Assembly: GCF_041296385.1 (NCBI RefSeq)
Contig: NW_027184085.1
Coordinates: 2,610,501-2,674,500 of the forward strand
Source: Aphelocoma coerulescens
Taxonomy: Eukaryota > Chordata > Aves > Passeriformes > Corvidae
DNA length: 64,000 nucleotides
Direction of reading: 5' to 3'
Positions 21,701-34,722 of this stretch are shown one piece after another. A model generated the notes under the pieces. The model was not told the DNA's origin. It was given only the letters and a program-made list of their open reading frames with translations, and did no database searches. The position numbers were made by a program, and so were the translations under genes. Within the stretch, counting starts at the first letter, position 1; the number at the start of each line of letters is the position of its first letter.

Positions 21701-24327
21701 AGGATTTTTTTTTCTTTTCTTTTAGGCCATTTACATTTGTTCTGAACTCTCACTGTGTTTTATTTGAAGCTCTTAAAAGTGCCAATGTACATAATAAGTC
21801 AATCAAGAAGTTAAATTAAGAAAAAAAACAAAAACATATTGACTTGTCTATACCAAACATGCACTTGGAAATCTGAACTCTGCCACCTAATGACTTAGGT
21901 GAATAAATATCACTAAGCAGGGGTGGCTGGGTTGTTCTGCTCGAGGAAGTACATTTATAATCTGATTAAGAGGTCTTCTCATATATCTTAGCACAACCCA
22001 AATAATGGAGTGCTCTGCCCCACCAAAGCAGCAATTAACATCTGCAGAAACGCTCTGTTGTGGCTGGACTCCTTCTAAACATGGTTTACAGCCTCAAAAA
22101 AGTCTCTTTGTTGCAATTTACCTCAGCAATGCCTGTTTTGCCCATGTCCATGGTCAAATACCCTGAACCCCTCTGTTGCTCTCCCTTTGCTCTCTCCCTG
22201 CTTCCCCCAGGCCTCAGACTCCTCCTGCACAGGGCTAAACCATAGCAATTTGGCCTGCAGTATTTTTCCAGCTGCTTTCTCAGCCATCTGACAGCCACCC
22301 ACCATCCTGTGCCTGGGTTTTCACTACCCACCTTGCTCTGGCTCTCATCTCCTTCTGGGAGTACACACTGCTCCTTTCCCCACAGAGCCCCTGAGTCATT
22401 CCAGGTCATCTCCTTCTGCTGTTGTTATTCTGAGTCTGTAAAAGATTTTTGACAATGCAGAAATTGGTTCTTCCTTTTTAGGCAGGTGGATTTTCTCTTT
22501 TTCTACAGATTTTCAAAGCCAAGCTTCTCCCTTCACTCAGTTTAAAGAATATTTCACAAATCCTTCTTCACTTTGGCAGGTCACCTCAGAACTGGAGTAA
22601 CCAAAGGCAGGCTTCCCACAAAGCTTCATTAGCTCAAGGTGGGATTTATCTCACTTTCACACCTGAATGACATCTCAGACCAGTCAGCTGGGCTCTGTTC
22701 CAGTCGATGAAGAGAAAGAGGCAGCTTCAGGGGCAGATTGACCCAACCAAATCGAATCACTCCTCAGAAAGCACCTCTTTCTTTCCATTGACTAGGAAGA
22801 CATCCCAGGCTGCCAGGCTGGCCCTGACTATTTAGCTTCAGAAATGTGGGCACTTGGCCTAAGTTTTCCAACATAACATGAGGATAACTCTGCTGTTGGA
22901 AGCATGATGTCTTGGATCGACCACACGGTAGCTGCACAAAGCCCTCACAACACGTCAGCAAGGTCAAGGCACTGGGAAAATTCTGGCTACTTTTATTGCA
23001 TTGGTCCTTTACTGACAGCCCACATCATAAACCTAATGCTTTCACCGGGGTTTCATACCTTTTGCTTCACTCTTTTTCTGTCCCTGTGAAGTGATTGCTG
23101 CGTTTTGCTCCAAAGGAGGCTGCATTCCAAGGGAAGGTGAAGCGCTCCTGCACACAGATTCCTGGACCTGGTTCAATAAACATAAAACTTTAATATTATA
23201 TTTGGATTGCTGCAAATGGAAGGTGCTGTGTTACCCTAATGCATTTTCTGGGAACATAAGCCCACTGTATACCTAGGGACTCAATTAATTAAACAACGTT
23301 AAATACAGTAGAAGGTCTTCCTCCCAGCAGCAAAAACACCTGCACTTCATTGCACAACTTGTGCCTCTCCTAATAGCTACAGAGATAGCTAAGGCCTCAT
23401 CCAAAAACTATAAAGTCCGTGGAAAGGTTCCCATTTACTTCAGCAGGGCTTGGATTAGGCACCAAGGCGACATCGTGAGGATAATCAACTTGGAAAGGAA
23501 AGCACAACTAATTTGACGCTGGGAAAGCTTGGAATGAGACAGTCGAGCTCCAAGCCCTAGACTTTGAATGTCTTGGTGTCATGTGAACAAAAGATAGTAA
23601 AGGACTTTGTGATTAAATAGCTGTAAGGCTGCACTCCAGAGATGTTTTCTTCTCTCGCTGAAATATGATGGTCCATAGCTCCAGTACTGTTCAGCTCTTC
23701 TACTAAGCAGAAGATGCTTCAGTCCTCAGAGGAGGTTTCTAATGCTAATCCTTTGTAAACACACAGATTTTTGTTTCCTTAATTCCTCTGTCAACAGGTT
23801 TCAGTAAACAGTGACAGTGGGAAAGATTAACTAACATCATTTTAAAAGACTGTCAGACCAGCCAATGAGTTGTCTGGTCGCCACAAAAAATAATTACTGT
23901 CTGTGCCTGATTGATAGGTCAAGGAACAGCTACGATGGTACCAAAAGTGAGATTGATTCATTTTCTCTAGACTAGTCCCTGACCCCACTAATCTTTGGGG
24001 ATATAACATAAGGTCGGATAGAAGTAAATACTTTATCCAAATTCCTTGAGTCTTGTTCTTTAGATCTTGTTTGCCCATTAATGAAAGCTATGAAACCACC
24101 AAAACCAGAAGGAAACTCTATGCATCAAAGAATTTAAACAGCAAGCATAGGGTTGGCTCAGATAATTTAGTGGATATGGCAATTGGCTTTGCAAAGAGAT
24201 GTTTTGCACCTCCTGTCTCACCTATGTTTATGTAGCAGCCTCCAGCTACAGCCAAGAAGCTCCTCTCCAGTAGAAAAATGAAAAAATGTTGGTCCTTAGA
24301 AAATACAGTTACATATGGTAGTGATAG
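18786..24327. other. 5.5 kb of unique sequence without transposons
   Basis: No gene or dispersed repeat is recognised across this stretch. Enhancer-like AT-rich parts with homeodomain-type cores are 19380-19700, 20530-20830 and 21400-21830. A T-rich run lies near 20341-20390. A 39-bp palindrome at 19802 is listed separately. The lack of CR1 insertions over 5.5 kb, in a window with one about every 2.5 kb, may reflect constraint or chance. Confidence 0.35.
19802..19840. repeat. 39-bp palindrome with 19-bp perfect arms
   Basis: CTTCTGCTAAGACACTAAG at 19802-19820 is followed by a single T (19821) and then its exact reverse complement at 19822-19840. There is effectively no loop. Such a structure can arise when replication switches template onto the opposite strand. 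It does not look like a miRNA hairpin because it lacks a loop and is too short. Confidence 0.97.
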
Positions 24328-24404
24328 GTTCCTGCCCGTGACAGAGAGGTTGAAAATAGATATTTAATGCCACTTCCTACCCAAACCGTTCTATAACTCT
24401 GTTT
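24328..24404 (+). mobile_element. CR1 LINE, old 3' tail
   Basis: The segment 'ggttcctgcccgtgacaga' then 'atgccacttcctacccaaa' and 'ccgttctataactctg' aligns by eye with the last 75 bp of CR1. The many substitutions show an old copy. Confidence 0.75.
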
Positions 24405-25819
24405 TAGCTTAATTCCATCTTCTTCTCAAGGATTATGTCTGTAACTGGCTATAGAAATAATATAATTTTCATGCATTTCTACCCCAGTATTCACAAGAGG
24501 TTCTTAAACCACTGGAATCAGAACGTAAAAACATCTGATAATCTCTAGCATCCTTAAGGAGAAATGTTGAATAGAGACTTTTTCTACCTTACAGAATGTC
24601 TTAATAAAAAAAAAGAATGGACACAAGGATTTTATTTCAGTTGTGCTATCCCTGTAGTCTGTGGCTGGAATGCACTCTAGGTTTTGAAGCAAATTGTATT
24701 ATTTCTCCAAGACAGCAGCTACAAAATACAGATTCCTATTGATCCCTAGTGGCACAAACTTAAGAAGTCAAAATAGGAGGCAAAACAGGAAACGAACATC
24801 CTAGACACACAGTGAAATGGAGCAATGCAGGGTAGGAGGCTGTGGAAAACATTTAGCTCTGTGACCTTCCATCTCATTTATTTCAGTCCTACAAAATTAA
24901 CTCTGCTCCTACTGAACTGAATCGGAGCTTAAAAGAAGGGAACAATTCTCATACATCTGTTTCAGTCACTATCATTTCCAGCTTTTGGGTTGATAATAAA
25001 GCTGGAAAAGACCAAGTCACAGGAGGGACTCTATATACTTTAACGTGGTCACCTGAGGAGCAGGTCATATCTTCAGGGAACACAACTACTTGCCAGACGG
25101 AAGGAGAGGGCTTCCTTAGTGCTTTACTGGTTGCAAAACACTACTTTTATTGCTATGTTGGTAAAATAAATCCTTCATCCAACAGCACAGAGGCTGGTCT
25201 AATAGACCCGTGCATCTGAGTGTGAAGTAAAGGATCACACACAGTCCTCAGCAAACCCTGAAAAAATAGGAGCCCAATTGGGAGAGTTCTGTGGAGCTGG
25301 CTCATTACACATCCCTGTAGGAGGTTAGCCTGGAAAGGGGAGAAACCAACCTCTCTGTCCCCACTCCCCTCTCCACTCTGCCTTCCCTCCTCTCTACCAT
25401 TCCTGCCTTTCTTAATTGTTTTTTATTTCTTTGTCTACGTGCCGTTTTAATAAACGCTGTAAAAATACATGCGCCGGAATTCTTGCAGTTAATATGTGGC
25501 AAACAGAGCTTTCTGAAACTAGCTTGGTATGATAGCTGTGCATGTGATATCCCTGTTGTCACCTGAAATTTCCTTGGGTCCTTAGAAAAAACACTGGAAA
25601 ATGTCAAAAAATAGAAGCTGCTTAGGTATTTTTCGTCCATGGCTCAATTGGTCTGTACAGGGGAGATCCACTGAGACAAAACCAAGATTCTTTCTGCACA
25701 TTCCATCCTTTTTTTCAAGGCAAAGTCTGATACAATTTTCCCACTTCAATATTCCATTCTTACTAAGATACTTAACACTGAGGAAAACTACTTCTAATAG
25801 TAGTTTCTTACAGAGGAAG
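24405..25819. other. Unique non-coding sequence, nothing recognised
   Basis: Short frames only, with no transposon or RNA gene that I can recognise. Confidence 0.4.
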
Positions 25820-26100
25820 ATAGTGACAAGACATGGGGGAAGAGTCTTACATGAAAAGAGGGGAGATATAGATTGGATGAGAAGAGGAAATTCTTCCCTG
25901 TGAGGGTGGTGAGGCCCTGGCACAGGGTGCCCACAGAAGCTGTGGCTGCCCCTGGATCCCTGGAAGTGTCCAAGGCCGGGTTGGATGGGGCTTGGAGCAC
26001 CCTGGTCTAGGGGAAGGTGTCCCTGCCCATGGCAGGGGCTGGAGCAAGATGGTCATTAATGTCCGTTCCAACCCAAAACCATTCCAGGATTCTATTATAC
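25820..26100 (+). mobile_element. CR1 LINE, 3'-end fragment
   Basis: The copy contains 'ccctggcacagggtgccca', 'gctgtggctgcccctggat', 'ccctgcccatggcaggggc' and ends 'accattccaggattctatt'. The 5' part is diverged. It is non-coding. Confidence 0.95.
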
Positions 26101-29057
26101 TATCCATGGGACATGTTCTCCAGGGTGAAATTGATACCTCATAGGGACAGAAGTGCTCATGACTGGAGTAGCCATGCACAGGAGACGTTATCAGTGGTGA
26201 CAGCAGTTCTATATCCCAATAAGAGCACCAGGGCTGTCCTAAACCATGACCCCTTAGTAATCATCTCTGTATAATCTGTAGATGCACAGGTGATAGAAAA
26301 ATAAAAGCAGGGCTCTGAGATCCCATGACCTGTAAGGGTATTAGGTATAGTCTTCCACCACAAGGACTTTCACCATGTAAGTATTCATGACAACCTGAGA
26401 TGTTACCAAGACCCAAACGACCAAAACAGAGACATTTCTATCTTTCTTTACAGTATGTTCCAATATATCTTTTAATTTCAGTGTCTTAAATTTCCCCGTG
26501 TGTCAAACTCAGCTTTGCTTTTCATGTTGATTATTGTTTGCTCAGATTGCTCAGCCTCTTCTATATGGGAGCCATCTGCTGTTTATAAAGCTCTCTTACA
26601 GTCAAGTTTCCTGTAAAATACAACAGCTTTATTGGTATTTTTTCTCTTTTTCAGAGGCCACTTCTGGTTTTGATCCTTTAGTTTCGTTTTGAAGTTTGTT
26701 TCTCATTTAAAAGTTTTAAAAAAAAAGTCATCCAATTTTCTCTGGGCAGTTAGAATCACTTTTGCTGAAGGGAATATAAAAATTTCCATAACCACAATTG
26801 TTTTCATCAGTCTGTAAAACAGGAATATCCTGGTGGCTATTTTAACTAGACACAGTGATTTAGTCATTTAGAACAAACACGGTGAATATCGCAGTTAGTT
26901 AGAAAAATGTTATATTTCTCTAAGGGTAGATACCAACTAAAAGCAAAGCAAATTAATCAAAATCTAAACTTGATAAATTAAAATAATTTCTGTAATCATA
27001 TTCTATGAGTCTGTGATTCCATGAAAATATTTACTTTAAGAACAGAGGAAAAAATGTAATGTGAGGTAAAATTTTTGGTTTAGGTTTTATGAGTGTTATA
27101 GAGTCTCTGAAGAAAAATTTTGGCACCCATTCCTTTACTCAAATAAAACCTTTTCCTATGAGAAGTTGTGTTTAAACCAGTCCTAGTGGTACCAACATTA
27201 GGGAATATCTCCCAGGCAGCTCCTGAAAGAGCAAGAAATAAAGCTCTTTTCCTTTTTAACACTAAGGTACTTGTTCTTTCTCCATAAAACATCAAATAAT
27301 TTAATCATAAGTATTTTTTAAGTGTTTTCAAAAGTACAGGCAGCTGGAGGCAAAGTTGAATCTTTAAGAAAATTCTATAAATGCATATATCAATACATAA
27401 AATAACTACAACGGAGCTAACGGCAGTAATATTTAACTAGTTTGCATGGACTTTTCAGCTATAAACATGACCTTTGCCTTATCATGTTTAAATCTGTCAT
27501 GGATGTCAGATATTGCCTTCTTAAGTGGACTCAACTGTATTACAGGCTTCTGTGGTAATGCTGGGCTGAAGTGTATCTCCATTTTATGTTCTTAAATATT
27601 CATAAGAAGCTTTGCAACATTAATATCTTAGAAGGCTTACAAGAACACTTAAATAATGTGTCTTACCTCCCTTCGCCCCTCCCAAAAATGTCCCAACCTT
27701 TTCCAATTTGCGTAATGCATTGAGCCATTTTAATAATTGTTTGGGGATTTATTCCGTGGTTCTGGAGTTCGCTCATAGCCAGTGTAATTATTATCTCCAC
27801 TGGTCTTATCGTGTGCTAATCCTGCTTGTTTTACCAGCAGAGGAGACAAGATTTGAGAGCATAAGCATGAGGCAAGGGTTTTGCCCTGGAGTTACACCCT
27901 ATGGGTCCCCCACTGCCTCATCTCTACATAAGAAATAGAAATAAGAATAAAAATAAAATTGGAATAAAAATTAAACCTTACTCCAGCAGAAATATTTCTA
28001 ATGGGAGGCAGGTGAAGGAAAGTAAGTATTCTCTGATTGTAACCAAAATTATAGATGGTGGAAGTTTAGCCATATTCACATAAAATCATCATTTATTTAG
28101 GCCTTATTTAACCTGGCTGCTTTAAATTATTTTTATCAGGTCATTATGGGGAATGTGTGTATGTACATGTGTGTGCAGACATCATTTGATGCAGGTTGAA
28201 GCCATGACGAATCCTGCACCAGGCACAGTCTCTATAAATTAAAGTTTGCTTTGAGATTTGTCATTAACACAACTTTTTCCCTACGATGTAATTGAATTCC
28301 CAACTGTGGAGTTAGAATAACCCCCAGAAGTTTTCTGTGCCCGCTTCTAGGAAAATACAGACTTTCTGGGAGAAATAGTTAAGCCACTCTTTTCTAATGG
28401 ATTTGACCTTGTTTTCCTGACAATCTTGGATGTCTTTTGCACAACAAAAGCCTGTTCCTACAAATTCTGCATTTCACGCATGTGCATTTCCTTTACTTCT
28501 CTAGCCAAACCTCTCTCTGAACTTTCAAAATTAAGCACATGAGGGCTGTTCACCAAACACATCACGGCCTGAGTTTGCCATGATGAGCTTATAAGATGCT
28601 AAGACCCGCTTTCTACTCCTGCTGGCTGATGTTACCAATCTGCTTCCTGCCAAGGGGCAATATTTCAATGAAAAGCAATACAGAAAGTATTTTCATCGCA
28701 ATTTTATCATCGTGCTGCTGTTCCAGGGAGCCCTCTCTTTCATTCACCAGCCACAAGCAGCAAATAACCCCAGTGAGCCGATGTGCAGGAATGTGCCTCA
28801 TTCCCTTATCTCTGTTTTTCGGTGGTGTTTACATAAATGTAACTCAAGGCTACCGTTTGCAATTCAGCTTCTCAGTGTGCTTATCCAGGCCAGCATGAAA
28901 ATGCACACTGAGCCCCATGCCTGAATGCGATGGTGTGGATATGTGGGTATCCAGAGGATGGATTGAGGAGGTGGCCTGGAAGTAGTGAAAGCTGGGCTAG
29001 ATAAGGCTTGGAAATGAGTTATGGGACAAAGCTGGTCATTCACATGTGGGCAGGAGG
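26101..29057. other. Unique AT-rich non-coding block
   Basis: No gene is recognised. Around 27930-27985 there is an A-rich low-complexity run of 'aataaa'-like units. The parts at 27560-27830 and 28080-28560 are transposon-free and enhancer-like in composition. A faint CR1-like tail at 26990-27026 is listed separately. Confidence 0.35.
26990..27026 (+). mobile_element. Possible CR1 terminal tail remnant
   Basis: The run 'atattctatgagtctgtga' followed by 'ttccatga' resembles the 8-bp-periodic end of CR1 (ATTCTATG units). The upstream CR1 body is not recognisable, so this could be chance. Confidence 0.3.
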
Positions 29058-29614
29058 TCAAGAGAGGGGATTCTTCCCGTCTTCCCCACTCAGGTGAGGC
29101 CCCACCTGCAGAGCTGCCCCAGCCCTGGGGAACAACAGCACAAGGACCTGGAGCTGCTGCAGCCAGTCCAGAGGAGGCCACCCAGATGCTCCAGGGCTGG
29201 AGCCCCTCTGCTCTGCAGCCAGCCTGGGACAGCTGGGGGTGCTCAGCTGCACAAGAGAAGGCTCCAGGGAGACCCTGTTGTGATCTTTTAGTACTTAAAC
29301 GATGTTTTCAAGAAAGATGGGGACAAACTTTTTAGCAGAGCCTGTTGCAATAGGGCAAGGGGTGATGGTTTCAAACTGAAGGAGGGTTGGTTTAGATGAG
29401 ATAAAAGGAAGAAATTTTTCACAATGAGGTGATGAGGCCCTGGCACAGGGGGCCCAGAGCAGCTGTGGCTGCCCCATTCCTGGCAGTGTCCCAGGCCAGT
29501 TTGGACAAGGCTTGGAGCAACCTGGGATAGTGGAAGGTGTCCCTGCCCATGGCAGGGGGTGGAATGAGAAAAGCTTTAAAAGGTTTTTCCAACCCAAACT
29601 GTTCTACGATTTCC
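29058..29614 (+). mobile_element. CR1 LINE, 3' fragment, longest plus-strand copy
   Basis: The copy covers about 555 bp. It contains an upstream part with 'ggtgaggccccacctgcag', 'acaaggacctggagctgct' and 'ccagagctggagcccctct'-like text. A region with 'ttttagcagagcctgttgc' follows, then the standard end with 'ccctggcacagggggccca' and 'ccctgcccatggcaggggg'. The frames of about 100 codons here belong to the repeat. Confidence 0.95.
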
Positions 29615-30919
29615 AGCTTTTTGTGGTTTCTGTGGATTGGGATGCACACTTTGGCCAGTTCTACTCAATGTAGTTCAGGTTGAGATTGCAAAATGTTCAC
29701 CAAAAGTGAGATAGAAACAGAGGGTGCTGCAGAACCAAAAATGCTCTTCACAGCAGGGCAAGCTCAGTGTCAAGCTGTATCACACACCCAGGATCCCAGG
29801 GCACACTTCGAAAGCTATGTGGGTGCCCAGTGGAACAAGAAGAGCTCATCTGCCTTCAGGTCCCCATAGACACTAAATGCACTTTAAGCAGGAGATTTTC
29901 GGGAGGTGTCAATCAGAAGGCACCACAACAGAGATAATCTACCCTGTCAAAGCAGAAGCCCTTGAGAACATGAGAAAATATACCCCAACCTCACCTGCAC
30001 TGCATTTCTTATTGCCAGCCAGCAGAGAAGGATTCAAGTCTTACTGGGTCATGCCAGATTCCCTTGTTGGGGTGAGCAGCACTGTCCATGTCCCTTGGTG
30101 GACAGAAGTGTGCCCCCATTCCTAGGGGGGGTCTGTGACATGCTGCATGCTTCATTTTCGTATATTCCCATAAATAAGAGGAAGGCTGGGAAACAGCACA
30201 ATGCCAGAGGCAGAAAAGAGGGCACAAATCCCTATTTCTCTAGCACAGCTGGAGCAGCTGATTGGAAAACTCACACAACCCACCTCCACTATTCAAACTT
30301 TGGGGTGTTAAATCCAAATCTAAATAATCCTGCATGTTTCTTCCTTGACTAAGCACCTGAACACTAATTACATGCCTGGTTAATTCGGTAATGTACATAC
30401 ATTTCTGGGCTCCCTCTGCTTGTATTGCTCTCTCTCTGCTTCTGGAGATTAATGAGGTGAGGAAACAGAAGATTGTTACAAACCTGCAGCTCTCTGTACC
30501 TCCTAAGAAGATGATGGGAAATGTAGCAGACATCATGTTATTTTGCTAACACTGCTATGTACAGTACATAATTATAATTTAGCCATTGTATTTCTTGCCT
30601 ATTAGAATAGATAAGCAATGATCCAGGACTACAATGAGCAGCACAGCTTCACAGGACTGGTTTCTTGCCATTGTGCTGCAGTAAGCTGAAGCACATTTTT
30701 GCCTAAGATTTTTGGCAAGATCGTTCATGGGTAGATTGGTTCTGAATACACGTATTCTTGTAGCTTCACCATCTTCAGTTTCTTTGCTTTCTCTTTGCCT
30801 TTGGGATTATGGTTGCCTTTGTATATTCTTTCTTTTGTCAGTAAAGAAGTTTGGGCTGATTCTTCATTTATCCATTTGCTTGAGGATCCATGGGAATTCT
30901 GGATGTACGGGATCATACT
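29615..30919. other. Unique non-coding sequence, nothing recognised
   Basis: Short, overlapping frames with no familiar domains. No transposon or RNA gene is recognised. Confidence 0.4.
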
Positions 30920-30981
30920 CACAGGATAGTTTTTTTTGGAACGGACCTGCTAAAGTCATCTAGTCTAACCCCCCTGCTGAA
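30920..30981 (-). mobile_element. CR1 LINE, very short 3' fragment (minus strand)
   Basis: The run 'ggaacggacctgctaaagt' followed by 'catctagtctaacccccct' is the reverse of a CR1 end ('accttaaagatcatctagtc' type). About 60 bp remain before identity is lost. A second CR1 in the same orientation starts 145 bp further on, so both may be pieces of one old insertion. Confidence 0.65.
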
Positions 30982-31125
30982 TTGGACCCTATTCTGTATG
31001 TATGTGAGTTCATCCATGGTTAGTTATTCAATATATGCTTATATGCTGTGCTGAACTAGAGCAGCCATCTGCAGTTACATCCTATATGTTCTTACCACTA
31101 AGAGACATAAAAACTGGGTTGAAGT

Positions 31126-31378
31126 CATAGAATCACTGAAAGGTTTAAACTGGAAGGAGCCTTTGCAGGTCCCTTCCTGCAAAGTCCAAAATTCAGTCCA
31201 AAAACCACTAGACCAGGTTGCTCCAAGCCTCATCTGGCCTGACCTTGAATATTTCTGGAGATGAGGATCCACCACCTCTCTTGGAAACTTGTGCCAGTGT
31301 CTCACCCTCTCAGCAAAAATGCTTTGAGGTGTTACTTGAGGGGCCTGTATCCCAACCAAGTTGACTTGTTCTGATATG
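31126..31378 (-). mobile_element. CR1 LINE, 3' fragment (minus strand)
   Basis: It begins with 'catagaatcactgaaaggtt' and contains 'ctagaccaggttgctccaa', 'tggcctgaccttgaatattt' and 'aacttgtgccagtgtctca'. This is an older, more diverged CR1 type than the 'ccctggcacagggtg' copies. It has an inserted or duplicated segment around 31153-31190. Confidence 0.88.
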
Positions 31379-32174
31379 CAAGGAGAGCATACGATGATGC
31401 TCAAGGCTGCTTCTAGATACTTTTATTTCTCTGTTTTACCTGCTTTCATTCTTTCTCCCTCTTCCATTTTTTTTTAACAAGGCTCCTATGAACACAGCAC
31501 TGATGCTGTGCAATTATCCAGTTTTCTAATTTATCAAGTTTTATGCCTCTTAGTGTAGTGCTTACACACTCATTATATTAAAGAAGAAAATAAGTCTAAT
31601 GAGCCCAATTAATAATCCAAGTAAGACCATTAACACCGCAACAGCCGAGCAGACACAGCAGTGTGGAAGTGAATGCGGTTTGAAGAAGCTCAAGGCAGCG
31701 ATGTGGGCTGATCACAAAGACAGAAAAGTCATATGCCCAGCTGATAGAATCTGCATAAACACTTGCAGTGGGACCCAGCTGCTGAAATGCAGGCACTGAC
31801 TGCCATTCAAGAGGCCCACGGGTGTTCAAGGCACCTTCACAATTAAAAAGGTGGAAAACCTTTCTCATGTCCTCTTGGCAACACTGGAGTTTCTTCCTTT
31901 GCTGCTGTCCAATGGATGCTCAGAGGAATCTTGCCTCATCTTTCTTCAGGATTGCCTCACATTTCAGGCACCCACTCAGAAACTGCCAAATTTCTCATGC
32001 ATCCCAACCAGAGGTGGAAATGGGATAACAAGATTATATAAATATCACCCCTGGATTTAAAACCAATCCCAAACCTAGATGGATTTTATACTCCATTCAA
32101 ATTCTGAGGCAAAGCAAAATGTAGGGATACAAAAATTCTGGTCATGTGGTTCAGAAGATATGGACTGAGGATTT
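31379..32174. other. Unique non-coding sequence, nothing recognised
   Basis: No domain, RNA gene or repeat is recognised in this interval. Confidence 0.4.
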
Positions 32175-32527
32175 ATAGAATCACAGAACCACTGGGGTTG
32201 GAAAAGCCCTCCGAGGTTGTTGAGGCCAACCTGTGGCCAATCCCCACCTTGTCACCAGCCCAGAGCACTGAGTGCCACTTCCAGGCGTCCCTTGGACACC
32301 TCCAGGGATGAGGACTCCCAACCTCCCTGGGCAGCCCCTTCCAATGTCTGACCACCCTTTCTGGGAAGAAATTCCTCCAGATACCCAACCTAAACCTCTA
32401 CTAGCGCAGCTTCAGTCTATCTCCTCTTGTCCTGTCACTTGTTGCCTGGGAGAAGGAGGCAACCACCTCCTTTCAGAGGGTTTTAGAGAGTGATAAGGTC
32501 ACTGCTGAATCTCCTCTTCTCTAGGTT
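32175..32527 (-). mobile_element. CR1 LINE, 3' fragment (minus strand)
   Basis: It begins 'atagaatcacagaaccactgg' (shortened by one base to 'tagaatcacagaaccactgg') and carries 'caccttgtcaccagcccag', 'agcactgagtgccacttcc' and 'cacctccagggatgaggac'. This subfamily recurs in the window only at 61.7 kb. It is non-coding. Confidence 0.93.
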
Positions 32528-32645
32528 ACGTGAATTTGAAAGTTTAAGATCCAGGCGAAAAGCTGATGGTTCTTCAGGAAACCAGCAATTTTTTACAAAG
32601 TAACTGCTAAATATCCTTAAATCACCATAATCTAAACCACAAGAA

Positions 32646-32870
32646 GTTTCACCTCAACATGAGGAAGACCTCTTTTATGTTGAGGGTGACAAAATCCTGG
32701 AACAGCTGCCCAGGGTGGGCATGGATTCTCCCTTTCTGGAGACACTCCAAAGCCACCTGGATGCGTTCCTGTATGACCTGCTCTGGGTGACCCTGCCTTG
32801 GCAGGGGATTTGGACTGGAGGATCTCTAGACGTCCCTTCCAAACCTAACAACTCTGTGACTTTGTGAAGA
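32646..32870 (+). mobile_element. CR1 LINE, 3' fragment of an older subfamily
   Basis: It contains 'cctggaacagctgcccagg', 'gggtgaccctgccttggca' and 'gggatttggactggaggat', with an end 'cccttccaaacctaacaact'. This is a CR1 type distinct from its neighbours. It lies in opposite orientation only about 120 bp from the previous copy. Confidence 0.88.
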
Positions 32871-32955
32871 TATTTACCCATCACTGACCCTTTCTCCTCT
32901 TGTTAGTTCAAATGGCCTCTTTCTTCCATGTCCCAATGAAAATATGCTTACCCAT

Positions 32956-32976
32956 GCACACACACACACACACACA
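32956..32976 (+). repeat. (CA)n microsatellite
   Basis: About ten CA dinucleotides form an uninterrupted run after 'cccatg' and before 'aaaattg'. It is an ordinary dinucleotide microsatellite. Confidence 0.95.
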
Positions 32977-34682
32977 AAATTGTATATTTACATGGGTATG
33001 GACACAAATTCATCTCTCTCTCTATGCACAGATTTCTTTTTCCTTCTTCCCTCACTGAGATTTGGGGAAGCTGCTCTGCTGTACAGCAGTGCACCAGGAA
33101 CAGCCCTGTGGCAGCCCTGCAGTATTTCCCTGGTGTAACCCAACCTCTCGGTGGGAGCAGTGAGGGCTATCAACTCCCTTTGATTAACAGGGTGGGTATG
33201 CCTGACATTCACTTACCAGAACAGGGAAGATAACTTTGTAGACCACATTAATGGGGATCTACCTCCCTTGCTCATTGATGACATTGAGCCTAACCATGTG
33301 GGGTTTTAGGAGCAGAGTAATTCCATCGTCTGCCTTTGATTACATCATAAATTGACACCTTGCCAAGTTATAAAAACATGGTTTTAGTCTGTGGGGGCCA
33401 GGGCACTTCAGATGATGCCCTCTCTCATTTGCTGGGTCTTGTGCCACAGCAGAGCTATAGATCACATCTGTAATCCTGTGGAGTTCATTATCTCCTAATG
33501 CTATTTGCTTTTTTAGATCATTAGAATGAAACTTGACCTGACCTGTGAACTATGAAATTGATTGTTGCCTTTAAATGGTCAACAGCCCATTTTCTAATCG
33601 ATATACCAAATAATTTTATACATATTTAAATTATATATAACTTTAATGCTCGTTAAATTTATCTGCCACTTTCCTTCTATAGTTTATTTTGCATGCATCT
33701 GAAACATGGATGGTGCTTTTACTACTTGGTGGTACATTTAGAAAAAAAGGAGGAAGAAGGAGGATGACACAAATAAACGCTGGCCTGAAGCAAAAAGCTG
33801 AGGCACTGAACATGAGTGCAATTCCGCTCTGAAGGCTTTTAAAACATATCCTAGTTTGGGCTGTGGTTTCAGATTAATCCATTCCATGATGACTGGGAAA
33901 GAAAAAATAAGAACATAAACCAGAACAGAGTTTTGCTGTAATCATTCGAGTTTGAATAGAGTTTGTGGCTTCTGTTCCCTGCCTGCTGCTTTGCAGAATT
34001 ACAAACAATAAGACTTGAAGTAAAATGTTGAGGTACGCTCAGGACAGAACTGGATTCAACGAGAAGGGAAGTTTCTGAGATTGGTGAGGTTATTTCTGGT
34101 CCTGGGGAAACTCTGTTTAATGGTTTGGGTCTACTGGGGCATTGACAAATTTTGTAAAGGGATGGGAAATATCATTCCTGGCCACCTTACAGAGCACTTA
34201 ATTTTTAAGTAGATATAATAACCTTGCTTTTGCTCTGATGATTTTTGGAAGTTCTCCTCTGGGCATCCTTTCACATCCTGCCTTTGTTATATCTTCCAAA
34301 GTAACTCAGTGTCTTCATGCACAAACTCCTGTGGAGCCCCATTAACAGCTTTGTTTCTCTGCCTTTTCAGCCACTTAGTGAAACAGAGTTTACTTGTTTG
34401 CAAATTCAGAAAAGGGGAGGGGGGGGGAGGGAAGGGGTCTCCCACCCCAAAATGCTTCATCGTCTGACCCAGCCTGCCCAGTCCTCTCAGTACCTCTGCA
34501 TCTCTAGAAAACACACCCCACTATCCCAAAGATTCCAGTATGGGAAAGATGTAAACTCAGATGCCCACAGACTCAAATTTCTTCTCTTAGCCATGTGGGA
34601 GAGAGAAATGAAAGAGTAAAATCCACAAACTCTGTCTATTCCATGGGAGGTGACACACAACAACAGCAACCCAGCACTAAGA

Positions 34683-34722
34683 GTCACAGAATAGTCACAG
34701 AATCAGGAGGGGTGTTGTGATC
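34683..34722 (-). mobile_element. Possible CR1 tail remnant (minus strand)
   Basis: 'gtcacagaatagtcacagaa' followed by 'tcaggagg' looks like the reverse of CR1 terminal repeats. Nothing of the CR1 body follows, so the call is weak. Confidence 0.35.
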
